Of a stretch of DNA of 64,000 nucleotides, positions 11,651 to 22,088 are shown one piece after another. Source of the stretch: Euwallacea fornicatus (lineage: Eukaryota > Arthropoda > Insecta > Coleoptera > Curculionidae); NCBI RefSeq assembly GCF_040115645.1, contig NC_089579.1, positions 310,001 through 374,000 on the forward strand. Direction: 5' to 3'. The stretch's first letter is position 1. Each line of letters opens with the position of its first letter. Position numbers and translations under genes: made by a program. The notes under the pieces were generated by a model. That model did not search any database. It saw nothing but the letters and a program-made list of their open reading frames with translations, and was not told the origin of the DNA.

Positions 11651-11936
11651 TTAAAGAAATTTCTCTAATACGGCAACGCCGCAACCAATTTAAAAAACGT
11701 TTAATGTATTTTCCTTCTAAATTAAGGTTTCATCAAATGGCGTAAAAAAAATTACGGGTTGCCATTTGAAAAATTATAAATTTATGCTGCCCAGCGAAAA
11801 CGGAACACTCTGTATAAACAAAAGTATTATTAAATCATGCAGCTTTCCAATATAAACGAGTACCGTACTAAACATTCCATATTGATATTTGTACAAAGAC
11901 ACCGGAACCGAGGTCGGAGTAATGGCGAACCCTGTA
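11650..11936. mobile_element. MITE-like segment next to the fold-back element
   Basis: This non-coding stretch lies between RT-linker coding remains and the fold-back at 11937, and it ends GCGAACCCTGTATA. A phrase close to GATGGCGAACCCTGTGC also occurs near 18627. I infer a partial short mobile element, but its other end is unclear. Confidence 0.4.
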
Positions 11937-12953
11937 TATAGAGTCATTCACGGTGAATGTCCTATTAAAAGCTTACGGGGTTCTAATATAGCTGCAGATC
12001 TGAAATTATGGAGTTTGATCTGTTGATTTAAAACGTGGGTATCGTTGCGACGTTGACAGATCTACGTGTAACTATGTTATTTCAAACGGCACACCCTGTA
12101 TTTCATCACATTTTCGAATTTCCCGGAAGATTTGAACCCCAATTTGCCTATCACATGCCACAGCTATGGTGAACCATTTTCGAAATAAATATTAGAATCT
12201 TTGAGAGTAAAAGGCACCACTTATTAGTTGATTCGGTTAGGAGGAGACTATGGGTTAACAATGTAAAATAAACGAAATTGTTTACATTATTCATAATAAA
12301 CTGGATCTACGTAATATAAATAAAATTAGAGATTTTGCTGAAAATCTTTATTAAAAAATTTATAAAAGAATATTTGCCAATATCTCAAAAACAACTGATA
12401 ACAATTATATTAATGTATAATACTTTTCGATGGAGAATTTATTGATCTTTCAGTTGCCATCCGAAAATACAGGGTGTTCTATTTAAGATTCTCATTTAAT
12501 GCTCACATTCATATCCTTCTGATATCGCACTAATTTTTCCACGCCCTGTATGTAAATCCAAAAAATGTATAATATTGAAAGGTACAGGTAACCAATGAGA
12601 GTCTGTAGCTCAAATTTCAACTCTGCAGCTGTGATAGCTGAAAAGATATGCGCTTCTCAATTTAGAACTGTGTGTTGCCAGATCGGTAAAAAAAAATCAT
12701 TTATCTCGAAAACGGTTCATCATAGCTGTGGCACGTGATAAGATAAACTGGGGTTCAAATCTTCCGGGAAATTCGAAAATGTGATGAAATACAGGGTGTG
12801 CCGTTTGAAATAACATAGTTACACGTAGATCTGTCAACGTCGCAACGATACCCAAGTTTTAATTCAACAGATCAAACTCCATAATTTCAGATCTCTAGCT
12901 GTATTAAAACCCCGTAAACTTTTAACAGGACACTCTCCGTGAATGACCCTGTA
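11937..12953. mobile_element. Fold-back element with arms of about 260 bp
   Basis: The left arm starts TATAGAGTCATTCACGG and the right arm ends CCGTGAATGACCCTGTA. The arms align over about 260 bases (11937-12195 against 12690-12953), including ATAACATAGTTACACGTAGA and AATTTCCCGGAAGATTTGA, and carry an internal CACCCTGTA. The middle 500 bases hold other ACAGGGTG-type ends and no ORF. The element lies between the endonuclease and RT parts of a non-LTR ORF2. Confidence 0.85.
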
Positions 12954-12959
12954 TAATTG

Positions 12960-13571
12960 TGATGGCTTAGGGACTCCTCGTCCATAACTTGCCAATTTTT
13001 CATTTAGCTCATCGAACTTTCGCTGCAAAGCGTAAGGTCAATAATAGACGAACTTCGGAACCTTCCCAAGGTAGGTATGGTTCCATTGTTTTGTATCACC
13101 AATCTATTTTCAACCATGAGCTCTCGCATTATCAGCCCTTTTTTGTAGGGCGTTTCTCCACCCTAATCAGATTCCTTAGCATTGTAGTCCCCTGCAAATA
13201 TTTTATTTTTATCATCTTGTTTACTAATATTTTTTAGTTTTTCTAGGTATTCTCTGGAGCCATTTGGACGCAGCCTCGGCGAAGCAACTCAGCAACAAAC
13301 CGTAAGATTTTTAGTCTGGACATGTACACCCCCTTCATCTGATCCATATATTCCCTTACAGGAAGATCGTCCGCAAAAACCCCTCCCGCCTCAAGCGACC
13401 GCTCGTCTGTGCACCATCTTGAATTACTTACAGCTTTTCTGTTAAGCTCTGCCGATGTCACTACATCACTATATCAATTTTATCATGTTTTATTTTTCGA
13501 CTTAATAAATCCATCACTAGTTTATTCGTGTTTAAATTTATTTGTAAAATACGTATATTGCTATTTTCCAT
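12960..13571 (-). pseudogene. R1-type ORF2 start: APE endonuclease relic
   Basis: The minus strand begins MENSNIRILQINLN at an ATG at 13571, the typical opening of the apurinic-like endonuclease of R1-type elements. After a stop and a frameshift come FAGDYNAKE (the GDxNAK motif, about 13190), GTIPTLGR, SSIIDLTL and DEESLSHHNY near 12965. The last equals the SDH-containing motif with Asp changed to His. Coding similarity stops at the fold-back element and resumes at 11650. The endonuclease would nick target DNA for reverse transcription; this copy is dead. Confidence 0.75.
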
Positions 13572-13600
13572 TTCTTGTTGCAGGTAAGTGTAGGTAGATA

Positions 13601-14252
13601 TACAGGGTGTTTCCTAATTACGGTACATAACTTCGGGAGCGCATTCTACAGCTAAAATAAAGGTAATTTTCTTACGTAAACTGCACCCCAAAAATGCCTC
13701 GTTGCGGAAATACAGGGGGTGAAAATTTCTTAAAAAAATTGCAATTTTTTAAATATTTCCGAAACTACTAGAGACATTTTAATGAAATTTTGCAAAGTTT
13801 GGGAGTTAGCAACCGTTCGTACTCTACGTCAAAAACAGTGGCTGTTGTGTAACCAGCGGCGTGCGGGCAGGATGATTGCTGGATATTTTAAAGGAAAAAT
13901 GTGGTACGCCACTGTTCTTTTCCAATATTTTCTTCCTTTTTTAATTACGCGTTGGATTTGGAAGAAAAAAGGTCTCGTGACCTTTTTTTTCGTAGGACGC
14001 ACCGTTTTCGAGTAAATAAATAAAAAAACATTGTGGCTAAATTGTTTCATTCTTTTTTTATTATTTTTAAGAGAAGAAATACTTCTATGAAGACATAAAT
14101 ATTTTCGTTGTGTTCTTGCCTGTTTGGTACCGAAATTGTCGACATTTTACTAGCCAGCAACACCGTTTATTTATCTGTGCGTGAGGCATTGAAATTCGAT
14201 AATGAATAACTTTACCAACGCTGAAATGGTTCAAATGCACTTCATGTATGGG
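13601..14252 (+). mobile_element. Mariner 5' end with DUF4817 start, cut by an R1 element
   Basis: The segment starts TACAGGGTGTTTCCTAATTA with TA at the edge. It has a 600-base 5' leader and then an ATG at 14203 opening MNNFTNAEMVQMHFMYGK. That is the start of the DUF4817 helix-turn-helix found at the N terminus of many insect mariner-type transposases. Homology stops right after the codons for YGK, where R1-clade sequence begins. I do not see the rest of the transposase after the R1 copy ends near 17998. Confidence 0.7.
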
Positions 14253-14700
14253 AAGCGCGCGCATAAGGCGAGGGTCGGGGTGGTCGACTGCCTTTCAGAT
14301 TTTTGGTCTTGATGAGATTACCACGGGGGAGGAAGTGGTGAGGACGGTAGCGATCGTGGCGGGGATGGAGAGGCAGCGGCTTCAACTGATGAGCCTTCGC
14401 CCTAGCTACGGAAGCTGCCAAACCGCCACCCTCCTCGTTAAAGGAAAGGTAGCTGCGGCAGCGAGACGGGTGGGGGGCCTGAGAGTCGGCATCTCCAGGT
14501 GCAGACTCAGAGAGAGGCAGGAGACCGAGCGCTGCTACAGGTGCTGGGGGCGAGGGCACAGGGCAGATGAGTGCAGGGGGAGGACCACTCCCGATTACGT
14601 GCGCGGTGCGGCACGGAAGGCTACAAGGCGGCGCACAGTGCCCCTATGTAACAAAGAGGGCCATAGCGCGGGTGTAAGTCACCTCCGGCTCAACCGATAG
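14253..14700 (+). pseudogene. R1-clade ORF1 (Gag-like) C-terminal part with zinc knuckles
   Basis: The frame contains a Gag-like region and the knuckle CYRCWGRGHRADEC (C-x2-C-x4-H-x4-C), followed by a second, damaged one (LCNKEGHSAGV). Such knuckles bind the element RNA in R1-clade ORF1 proteins. The frame stops at 14700. Beyond it lie a Pro/Arg/Lys-rich stretch with KRKEPK and more stops up to ORF2. The N-terminal half of ORF1 is missing, so this copy is 5' truncated. Confidence 0.7.
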
Positions 14701-15002
14701 GTGGGAGTAGAGAGCCAATGACACCACCACCACCAATAACCGAGGGGGGCAGGAGGAAGAGGAAGGAACCTAAGGCGATGGAAACGTCGATGAGCCGAAG
14801 GTCCAAACCTCAACCCCCAAGGTATTGGAGAATGGAACGACGCCGGTGGAGGCAGAGAAACCCAAGACCTCCACATCAAGGGCGGAGGAAGACAATGGGG
14901 GGAAGGACGCTTTCCTGGCAATTAGGTTCCTGAGATCACTGGTCACCAAGGGGAAAATGGGGGAATAGGAAGAGGACAAGGGTGAGTGGTGTGAGTGTGT
15001 AA

Positions 15003-17855
15003 GTGCAGGTAAGTGAGTGTATAGCTACGACCGAGGCCATGCCAGGTACGAGCAATGGACTACTGTGCGTCCAAATCAATCTGGACAGTGGCCGTCTTGC
15101 AACGGACCTTATGTTGCAGACGATCAGGGAGAGCGAAGTCAGCGTCGTGTTCGGGCAGGAACTGGGTAAGACGAATGGAAAACTGCTCAGGGACAGGTGC
15201 GACAACACTTTCATCTGGCTCCCGCCGGATGTCAGTGTGTGGTCGGTCTACCGGAACCGGAGGTTCGTTGCTGCGGAGATGGAGGGCGTAACTTTAATCT
15301 CGGCGTATTTCCCCCCGAACCAGAACCCCGCAGAATTCTCTGCGTGGCTTGTTCGGCTGGAAAGGTACTTGCGGAGGCTGAACGGCGGAAGAGTCCTCCT
15401 AACAGGGGACTTGAATGCCAAGAGTGCGCACTTTGGCACCGACGTAACGAATGCCTTCAGCCGGGTCTTGGAGGAGTTCCTCGACGCTACGGAACTTGCC
15501 TCCCAGACCACCGGGAGCGAGTGGACGTTCGGCAATTGCAACGGGACGTCGCTGGTCGACGCAACGATGGTAAGTGCGAGAATTGTAGTGAAACACTGGA
15601 GAGTGAAAGTGGGTACGGAGAGTGGTATTTGCCACAGGTACATCGTATACCACGTGAAGAGGGGGAGGGGTGTATCTGGGGAAGTTGCGAATTAAAGATC
15701 GAAGAGAAGCGGAAGGATGTTGAATGCGAAAGCGTTAGGGAGAGTGAAATAATACATGGAGACGAACGAAAGCAGTCTGGGTGCAGTCTATACTCCCGAG
15801 GGAATAACTCGGGAAATTGCTGACATCTGTAACGAATATATGATAAAGAAGGTTAGAGGAAAGAGGAGAAAGAGAAGGGAAGTGTACTGGCGGAATGAGG
15901 AGATTGCGAATAAGAGGAAAGTGTATGTGAAAGCGAGAAGAAAGGTGGCGAGAGAGAGAGAGCAAGGAGAGATCGGAGAGTGGAAGAGATAGAGAATGAA
16001 TATAAAATGAAGCGCAGAACCCTCAAGGAATCTATTCGGGATGCCAAGAGAGACGCATGTAAGAACGTATATGAGGAGCTGGAAACGAACGTCTGGGGTC
16101 TCGGTTGCAAGATTGTGACCGCGAAACTTGATCGTCTTAGGGCTGGTCCCCTGCCTGCTGCATAAATACATAGACAGGTACGCACGTTCTTCCCGACAAG
16201 ACTCGTGATGGGAAAGGGTGGATATGGGGGAGACGATATCCCGCGAGTTACCATGGAGGAGATTCGACAAGCGGCCATCGCCATCAAGAGTCGTAAGGCT
16301 CCGGGACTAGACGGGATGCCGAACGAGGTTTTGAAGCTGTATCTTGGGGCAGTGCCCCAAAGTACGGTAGGTTGCGTGAAAGGCATTTTGACCTCGGGCG
16401 AGTACCCTAAGGTTTGGAAAAAAACTCGACTAGTACTGGTGGAGAAGCCCAAGCTCGAGCCGGGGGATCACGCCTCTTATCGCCCGATCTATCTGGTGAA
16501 CGATCTGGGGAAAGTGGCAGAGAAGGTGATAAAGACCAGACTGCTGGAGAAAGCCAGTTTGTACGGAATGGTGAGTGAAAGGCAGTTTGGATTCATGAAG
16601 GGCAGAAGCACCATGGACGCCATGCGGTTGGTGGTGGGGATTGTGGAGATCAGGAGGACTAGCTAAAGGTACGCAGGCTTCTGCGTCATGGTAGCAATTG
16701 ATCTAAAGAACGCATTTAATTCGGCGTTCTGAGATCTCATTGGCGAATTTCGGAGAAGGTCGCAGGTAAGCAGGTATCTCGTAAACGTGGTTCAGAGATA
16801 CCTGGAAGATCGGTATTTGGTGCTGCCAGACGAGGAGACTCGAGAACTGGCATGTGGGGTTCCTCAGAGATCTGTTTTGGAGCCCGTCTTGTGGAACCTG
16901 TTCTATGACCGGATACTGACTACAAATTGTCCAAACGGCGTCCTCCGGTTACATACACGGACGACGCAGCGTTGGTGATCGCGGGAAGAGATAGGACAAC
17001 CCTAGAGGCGAGAACCAGGGAAGTCATGGAACTGGTTGCCGATATCTTCCGTAGCAAATGACTCAGTATGTCAGTGGATAAAACGGAAATGGTGCTCCTG
17101 GCCGAAAGACGCAAAGTCCGAATTATGAGTTTAAGAATGGATGGCATCGAATATGCGACGACGGAGCATCTGAAGTACCTTGGAGTCTGGTTCGGGAGGG
17201 ATAACCGCTTTGGCAAGCATACCTGACGAACGGTCGACAAGATACGGAAAGTCATCGATAAGCTTGAGGGCATTTTGCCTAGAGTGAAAGGACTAGGGTA
17301 CGAGAGGAAGAGACTGATGGTGATGGCAGAGCTGGCGTATGGTAAGTAGAACGCCATCTTGGAGAGGGCAAATTATAGGCTCGCTCTAAGGGTGGTCTAT
17401 GCGTAAAGGGCGGCACCGGCCGTGTATGAATGGGAGAGAGAGTGGGGCGGGTATAAAGGTTGTATAAAAACCTTCATACCTAGTATACAAGCGTGGTACG
17501 AATGCGAATGGACACGGTGTAATTATGAGCAGTCTCAGGTGTTCATCGGGCACGAGGAGTTTCGGGAAATACCTGAGACGGATCAAGGTTCAAAGGAGTG
17601 CGGAGTATTCGGTCTGTGGTGAAAGGGAGGACACCCCGGAGCACACCTTCTGGGAGTGTGCGGAATGGGAGGGCTATCGTTTCGCGGCGAGGAAGGGGGG
17701 ACTCACTAAACCGCGATACGATAGGGGACGAGCGTGTGGAGTGCAAGGAGAAGTGGGATGCGTTTAGAAGGATGGTCAAAAGAATCGTGAATGGAGAGAT
17801 TGTCAGAGAGAATGATAGAAGAAAGAGCGGGGTGAGGACCGGAGTCCCCGCCTAG
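15003..17855 (+). pseudogene. R1-clade ORF2 relic: endonuclease, reverse transcriptase, zinc knuckle
   Basis: Endonuclease motifs occupy 15003-15695: LCVQINLDSGRLATDLM, LTGDLNAKSAHFG and TSLVDATMV. The motif that is normally SDHRYI reads ICHRYI, so the catalytic Asp is lost. RT motifs follow in broken frames: SRKAPGLDGMPNEVLKLY (about 16290), ERQFGFMKGRSTMDAM (about 16580), CGVPQRSVLEPVLWNLF (about 16860) and YTDDAALVIA (about 16950, catalytic Asp pair present). The C-terminal knuckle CGEREDTPEHTFWEC lies near 17615-17660. At least four frameshifts or stops separate these pieces. Confidence 0.85.
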
Positions 17856-17998
17856 ACTGGAGTAGGCGTCCCACCGAAGCAATACTTAAAGGTAGTCCCA
17901 GGAGGCAGAAGAGGAGAGCTGGTTTTACTGGATGGGCGGCTTGATGTGGCAGCTAGCTCGAATCCTATTCTGCCCAGTCGTCAAACAGGCCAAAAAAA

Positions 17999-19469
17999 GG
18001 TGGAAAGCGTTAGCTCCTCTCTTTTGTCTCCTCAATTTAAAATAACGACATTATTTACTTCTCCCTTTCCTATGATTTCTCCCTTATTTAGTTTCAGAGA
18101 CACAATTTCTTTGGAAATGGTTTTAATGTCCTTTCAGCATGTACCCACGAAGTGAGGTCTTCTATTCGGTAAGTGTCTGACTAAACTAACGCTGGTATAA
18201 ATGTTGTCGTGTACAATAACTCTGCCTTAATTTAGGTTTTCATTTAGGTATTGCCCCCAAAGAATCATAACGGTATTCGTAGAAACAGATCCTTCGTTTG
18301 TCCAATAGAAAAACTAGTGGTTCAATCTTATGGAGCCAACTATTTGGCCGAAAATTTGGGATCCCCTGAAATCTGTTTCTTGGCATAACCCTTGGCACCA
18401 GGGTATCTCTGTATAAAAAGTGTTTGCTCTAATACGCCTCTATAGATGAATATGGAACTAGGCCCATATACAGCACAACATTTGATTTTTTTCTCATTTC
18501 AACCATTGTTAACGGTTTTGAGAAAAACAACTATAAAACAATTAAACTTTAACCGCCGTTCTTTTAGGAAGCCAAAACATATGCTAAATCTCCCTAATAG
18601 TTCTTTTACTGTGGTACCCACGATGGCGAACCCTGTGCGGGATAAGGGGCGGTGATTCCCGAGAGGAGCTGACGAAAGCGCTCCCGAGACGGGTGGTAGC
18701 ACACCAAACTATCGTGTAAGCCCTGAATTATAGAAGGGTTCTTGATGGATTTCTGCCAAGAAGACCTGTGTGTGGGAACAGTGGTAGCAGGAGCAGGTAC
18801 GTTGTTCGCCTAGGCTCATTGTTTACTAATCATAATATACACTTGGTGTATAACTGTGTGTTGATGGCCATAATATGATATTATCGAAATCCTCTGCATT
18901 CGCCTGCTGATCAGGGTGCGGGCGCCGTTCCTTCGGGTGTCCTGTCTTGTAACTTGGAGGTATTCCATGCTGCCTGAACGACACGACTAGGTTGGGAGTG
19001 ACCAGAAAGGTAATCCCATACTGTTTCCATTAGGATTCCACCTATTAGCCACAGATGTGAGTCCGGGGAAGCCCATATTTATCTTAGGGGGGCACTAGCT
19101 AGTTGTCGAAGACATTCTTATTTCTATACGTAAACGCTTGGAACTGTTGTGAGGTATTAGGACAAGGATATCTAACATACCTAAGCAAGGTAGCCACGGT
19201 TGGAGTAGGGGGCCACATAACACCCGGTAAGTACACCTTAAATCGTTCTGCCTTGCAGTGGAGTAATCGTGAATTATACTTTTCATGTGTTACTCATACC
19301 TGACGGGATGCCATGCTGCCGAGGACGAAAATGGGTTGTGATGACCCATAGTAAGACTGATTCCTACAAGGTAACCAAACCTGACCAGGTGTCAAAAATT
19401 ACGAACAAGAACCGAATTGTACACAGCGATATTAGAATAAATTTGCTTGATATCAATTTTATACACTTT
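17999..19469. other. Unassigned region
   Basis: No coding region is supported here. From 17999 to about 18630 the DNA is AT-rich and ends in a phrase (GATGGCGAACCCTGTGC) typical of the short mobile elements around. From 18640 to 19440 it is more GC-balanced, with small hairpins such as GGAGC...GCTCC near 18665-18685, and has no long ORF. It could be a non-coding part of an unrecognised retroelement. I cannot assign it. Confidence 0.3.
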
Positions 19470-20500
19470 TTTTTTATAGAGGTGGGAAAACCTTCTGAAG
19501 GTACCCGGTCTGATGGACTTGCGACCGGGTTATGTGGGATTAACCCCCAGAAGGGGCGTCTACCCACTAAAAACCCTCTCTTCACCGTTGTTCCCTCCCG
19601 GAACCGCCCATAGGCATTGCTTCAGGGGGGCGGTGTTATCGCGCCTATTAATCCGGCCCGGGCCGGTCCGCGTCGATGACGTGTTCGCCCTGTAACACTG
19701 TCCTTCTCCCTCACACGTTTCATATTCATGACCTCCTCTATCATTCTTACAACTCTAGAATCTCACTGCCGATCACGTTTCAGCCCAGTCCGAGTCCACT
19801 CAGCCTCCCATGCCTGACACTCCCATAGCGTCTGCTCGGGAGTATCACTCACACCATTCTCTTCGTCCCGCAGAACCAGCAGTGGTCACTGCGTTCAATC
19901 CCTATTCGTCGCAGGTATTTCCCGAACACTCCGTGCCCGGTGAAAACCTGCGACAGGGTGTAATTGGGCTTCGCCCACTCGCACTCGGACCACTGCTTGA
20001 TCCTCTCGGTACGAACACTTTCATTACTCCTTCTCCCATTCGGCCATTACCCATTCTGCCGCTTCGCTCTTACTCTCTCTCCCTCTCTCCCAGATCATTC
20101 TCCTCTCTTCCACTCTCAGTCGCACAGGAGGGATTTTGGCCAGAGCCAACACCGCCGCGCCCGGAGCCGTCCTATAAGCACACCTTGGTCGCGAGGTGTC
20201 TATTCGCCCGCACCGGGATGGCGTTGTACTTCCGGTATCCGAGCTCCGATTGGCGAATCGGAGCCTCGTAGAGCAGGGCGGACGATGCCGCCATGACCAT
20301 CACCCTCCTTCTCTCAAGACTCCGCCCATTCGCGCGCGGGAGGGCGCCTTTCAATTTTTGGACGATCCTCCCTACCTTGTCGGCTGTCCGGCGGGCGTGC
20401 TCGCCAATGCGGGCGTTCCTGCCGAGCCACACCTCCAGGTACTTGACGAACTCGCTAGTTTCACACCTGATCCCTTCCACGCAATTTTTAAACACTGTAA
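19470..20500 (-). mobile_element. R1-clade element, copy 3 (5'-truncated 3' end)
   Basis: The T-run at 19470-19479 marks the poly(A) end of a minus-strand copy. It is followed by a 3' UTR recognisably like the other copies (ACCCGG...CCGGGTT hairpin, ACCCACTAAA). Coding similarity continues to about 20500 with GRNARIGEHARRTADKVGRI and MVMAASSALLYEAP, the segment between the RT thumb and the zinc knuckle. Upstream coding parts are absent, as is usual when target-primed reverse transcription stops early. Frameshifts are present. Confidence 0.75.
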
Positions 20501-20860
20501 AATTTCATTTCCCAAAATTGGGCCGTATGTCGCTTGTTAATTTGTTTTATGCTTAAAAAGAGTGATACAAGTTTATGAGGCGAATTATATATTAATAATA
20601 ATTTCATTGTCTTTAATTTATTGAATATTTATTCGTAAAATCTTTTTTCAATTCGGGAAACAATGTCTAATTTTAGAGATACCATTTGATTTCAAGTCCC
20701 TTCAACTACACATTTAATACAATGCTTAATGGTTTATTTTTCCCTTTTGTTTTCTTACATTGGCAATTTAGAAATACGTACATTCAATCATTTCATTACC
20801 TCATTCCGTAATGGAAAAATTTTTGATTATGTGAAGATACCAGGTCTTTCACGTTCACAT
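20501..20860. other. AT-rich stretch without recognised feature
   Basis: I see no coding motif or repeat end in these 360 bases; short open frames have no support. Confidence 0.4.
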
Positions 20861-21190
20861 TGTCGCGAGCCTGTACAGAGTGTTTTGCACAGCAATATGC
20901 GAGAAAGCTTATCGCTTGCAACCCGTGCAAGAACTAATGCCAGAAGATGGACCACGACGTGTAGATCTTTATAATTGGCTATTAAAGTCATTACAGATAG
21001 ATGTCGAGGTATTATGAAAAAATTTTATTCACCGATGAGTTTAACAGATTAGGAATAGTCAACTTCCAGGACCAACACGTATGAACACGTGAATTCCCAA
21101 TAAGACCCCACACTGTTCAAGAAGAATTCAGCGTAAATATCTGGCTATGTGTGCTGGAGGACAATTTTTCACCTCTTCGTCTTAACGCCG
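20861..21190 (+). pseudogene. Mariner transposase fragment (DUF4817 type)
   Basis: Plus-strand translation shows a block with the first catalytic Asp (ILFTDEFNRLGIVNFQDQH), then HTVQEEFSVNIWLCVLEDN. These are the consecutive landmarks 'TDE..F...G..N..N.H' and 'F.vNVWaGil.d' of insect mariner-type transposases. Stops and frameshifts occur before and within. Neither the N-terminal domain nor the second and third catalytic residues are seen. Confidence 0.65.
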
Positions 21191-21600
21191 ATCAATTTTA
21201 TCATTTTTTTGTTAATTATTAATTAATACTTTTTTGGGCATACCTGAAGACATTTTCCTTCGATTTTCTTGTACAAAGAAACAGTTTTTTGATCATTTTT
21301 TTATCTCATTTGTTTTTAAGTTAAGAAAAAAATGCAAATAAACGTCATTCGCCTGGGTGTTTGAATACGTTTTTGACCTGCTGTAAATCAAACCAAAATG
21401 TGCTATTACTTTGTCGCATTAAATTTTCACGATTTTGATTGTATTATTTATTAATACCCCTTTTCCATAAGAATTGTAAAGCAATCATTCTCCTTTGTTA
21501 TGTATTACATAAGTTAACAAAAAATTATTAAATAAAATGCATTACAAGTGATTTTTGGCATAAATTTCACTGTGCTATTTTATTGTCGCGCACTGTAGTC
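21191..21600. other. AT-rich stretch with a Tc1-like terminal repeat end
   Basis: No gene is visible. The right end (about 21550-21598, ending GTCGCGCACTGTA) looks like the terminal inverted repeat of a Tc1-type element. A related phrase (GTGCTATTACTTTGTCGCAT) sits at 21400-21420. The element body is not recognisable. Confidence 0.4.
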
Positions 21601-21725
21601 CAAAATATCAAAACAAACATCGAAACAAAACGTTTTTATGTGAGACGTGAATGCTGGGAGAATCAAGCAATGTTGTCGAATTGATAAATTCAAAAATGAT
21701 TATTTAGATGAAAAATGGAAATGTG

Positions 21726-21915
21726 TTACCTTACCTTACTTCACCTTACCTTACCTCACCTTACCTCACCTCACCTTACCTCACCTCACCTTACCTCACC
21801 TTACCTTACCTCACCTTACCTCACCTCACCTTACCTCACCTTACCTTACCTCACCTTACCTCACCTCACCTTACCTCACCTTACCTTACCTCACCTTACC
21901 TCACCTCACCTTACC
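21726..21915. repeat. Pentamer array (TTACC/TCACC)n with 40-bp higher-order period
   Basis: Thirty-eight consecutive pentamers of two kinds, A=TTACC and B=TCACC (one variant, TTACT), fill 190 bases. The order is not random: the eight-unit block A-A-B-A-B-B-A-B repeats in register from about 21801 to the end and also occurs once at about 21746. The array ends at a T-run that is the poly(A) tail of a minus-strand R1-clade element. On the other strand the unit is (TRAGG)n, close to but different from the usual insect telomere unit TTAGG and the beetle unit TCAGG. Confidence 0.95.
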
Positions 21916-22088
21916 TTTTTTTTTCCGAGGAGGGGGAATCTTCTTAAGACACCCGGCTTGGTCCTCAGCCGGGTAGTGTGGGATTCGACCGACCATTACG
22001 TCGCCCGCTTACCCACTAAACCCACCTCCCCTCTTCTGCCCCGGGACTGCCTCTCAGCATTTCATCAGGGCTTCCTCGCTCCCTCGGA

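Larger units (their letters stand above)
8845..13571 (-). mobile_element. R1-type non-LTR element, second family, split by two insertions
   Basis: A diverged R1-type element lies on the minus strand. Its ORF2 starts at an ATG at 13571 and ends near 8860. Two inverted-repeat elements interrupt it: one at 10582-11147 inside the reverse transcriptase, and a block at about 11650-12953 between the endonuclease and reverse transcriptase. If both insertions are removed in thought, endonuclease, linker, RT and zinc knuckle come in the normal order. It shares only distant protein similarity with the other R1-clade copies, so it is a separate family. Confidence 0.8.
14253..17998 (+). mobile_element. 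R1-clade non-LTR retrotransposon, copy 2
   Basis: A plus-strand copy has an ORF1 remnant (14253-14990), ORF2 (15003-17855) and a 3' UTR ending in a short A-run at 17992-17998. It belongs to the same family as the minus-strand copies at 3934, 19470 and 21916, judged by shared wording throughout ORF2. It is inserted into a mariner transposase start codon region. Several frameshifts break ORF2. Confidence 0.85.

Noticed and set aside
15248..15653. Minus-strand frames of 84-131 codons
   Set aside because: They are antisense to the endonuclease domain of the plus-strand R1-clade ORF2.
18655..18715. CTGACGAAA in a hairpin-rich stretch, considered as a hammerhead ribozyme
   Set aside because: The CUGANGA word is present, but no stem II followed by GAAA and no proper stems I and III can be drawn, on either strand.
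21726..21915. Pentamer array considered as a true telomere
   Set aside because: The units are TAAGG/TGAGG on one strand, not TTAGG or TCAGG; the array is short and is followed by ordinary DNA on both sides.
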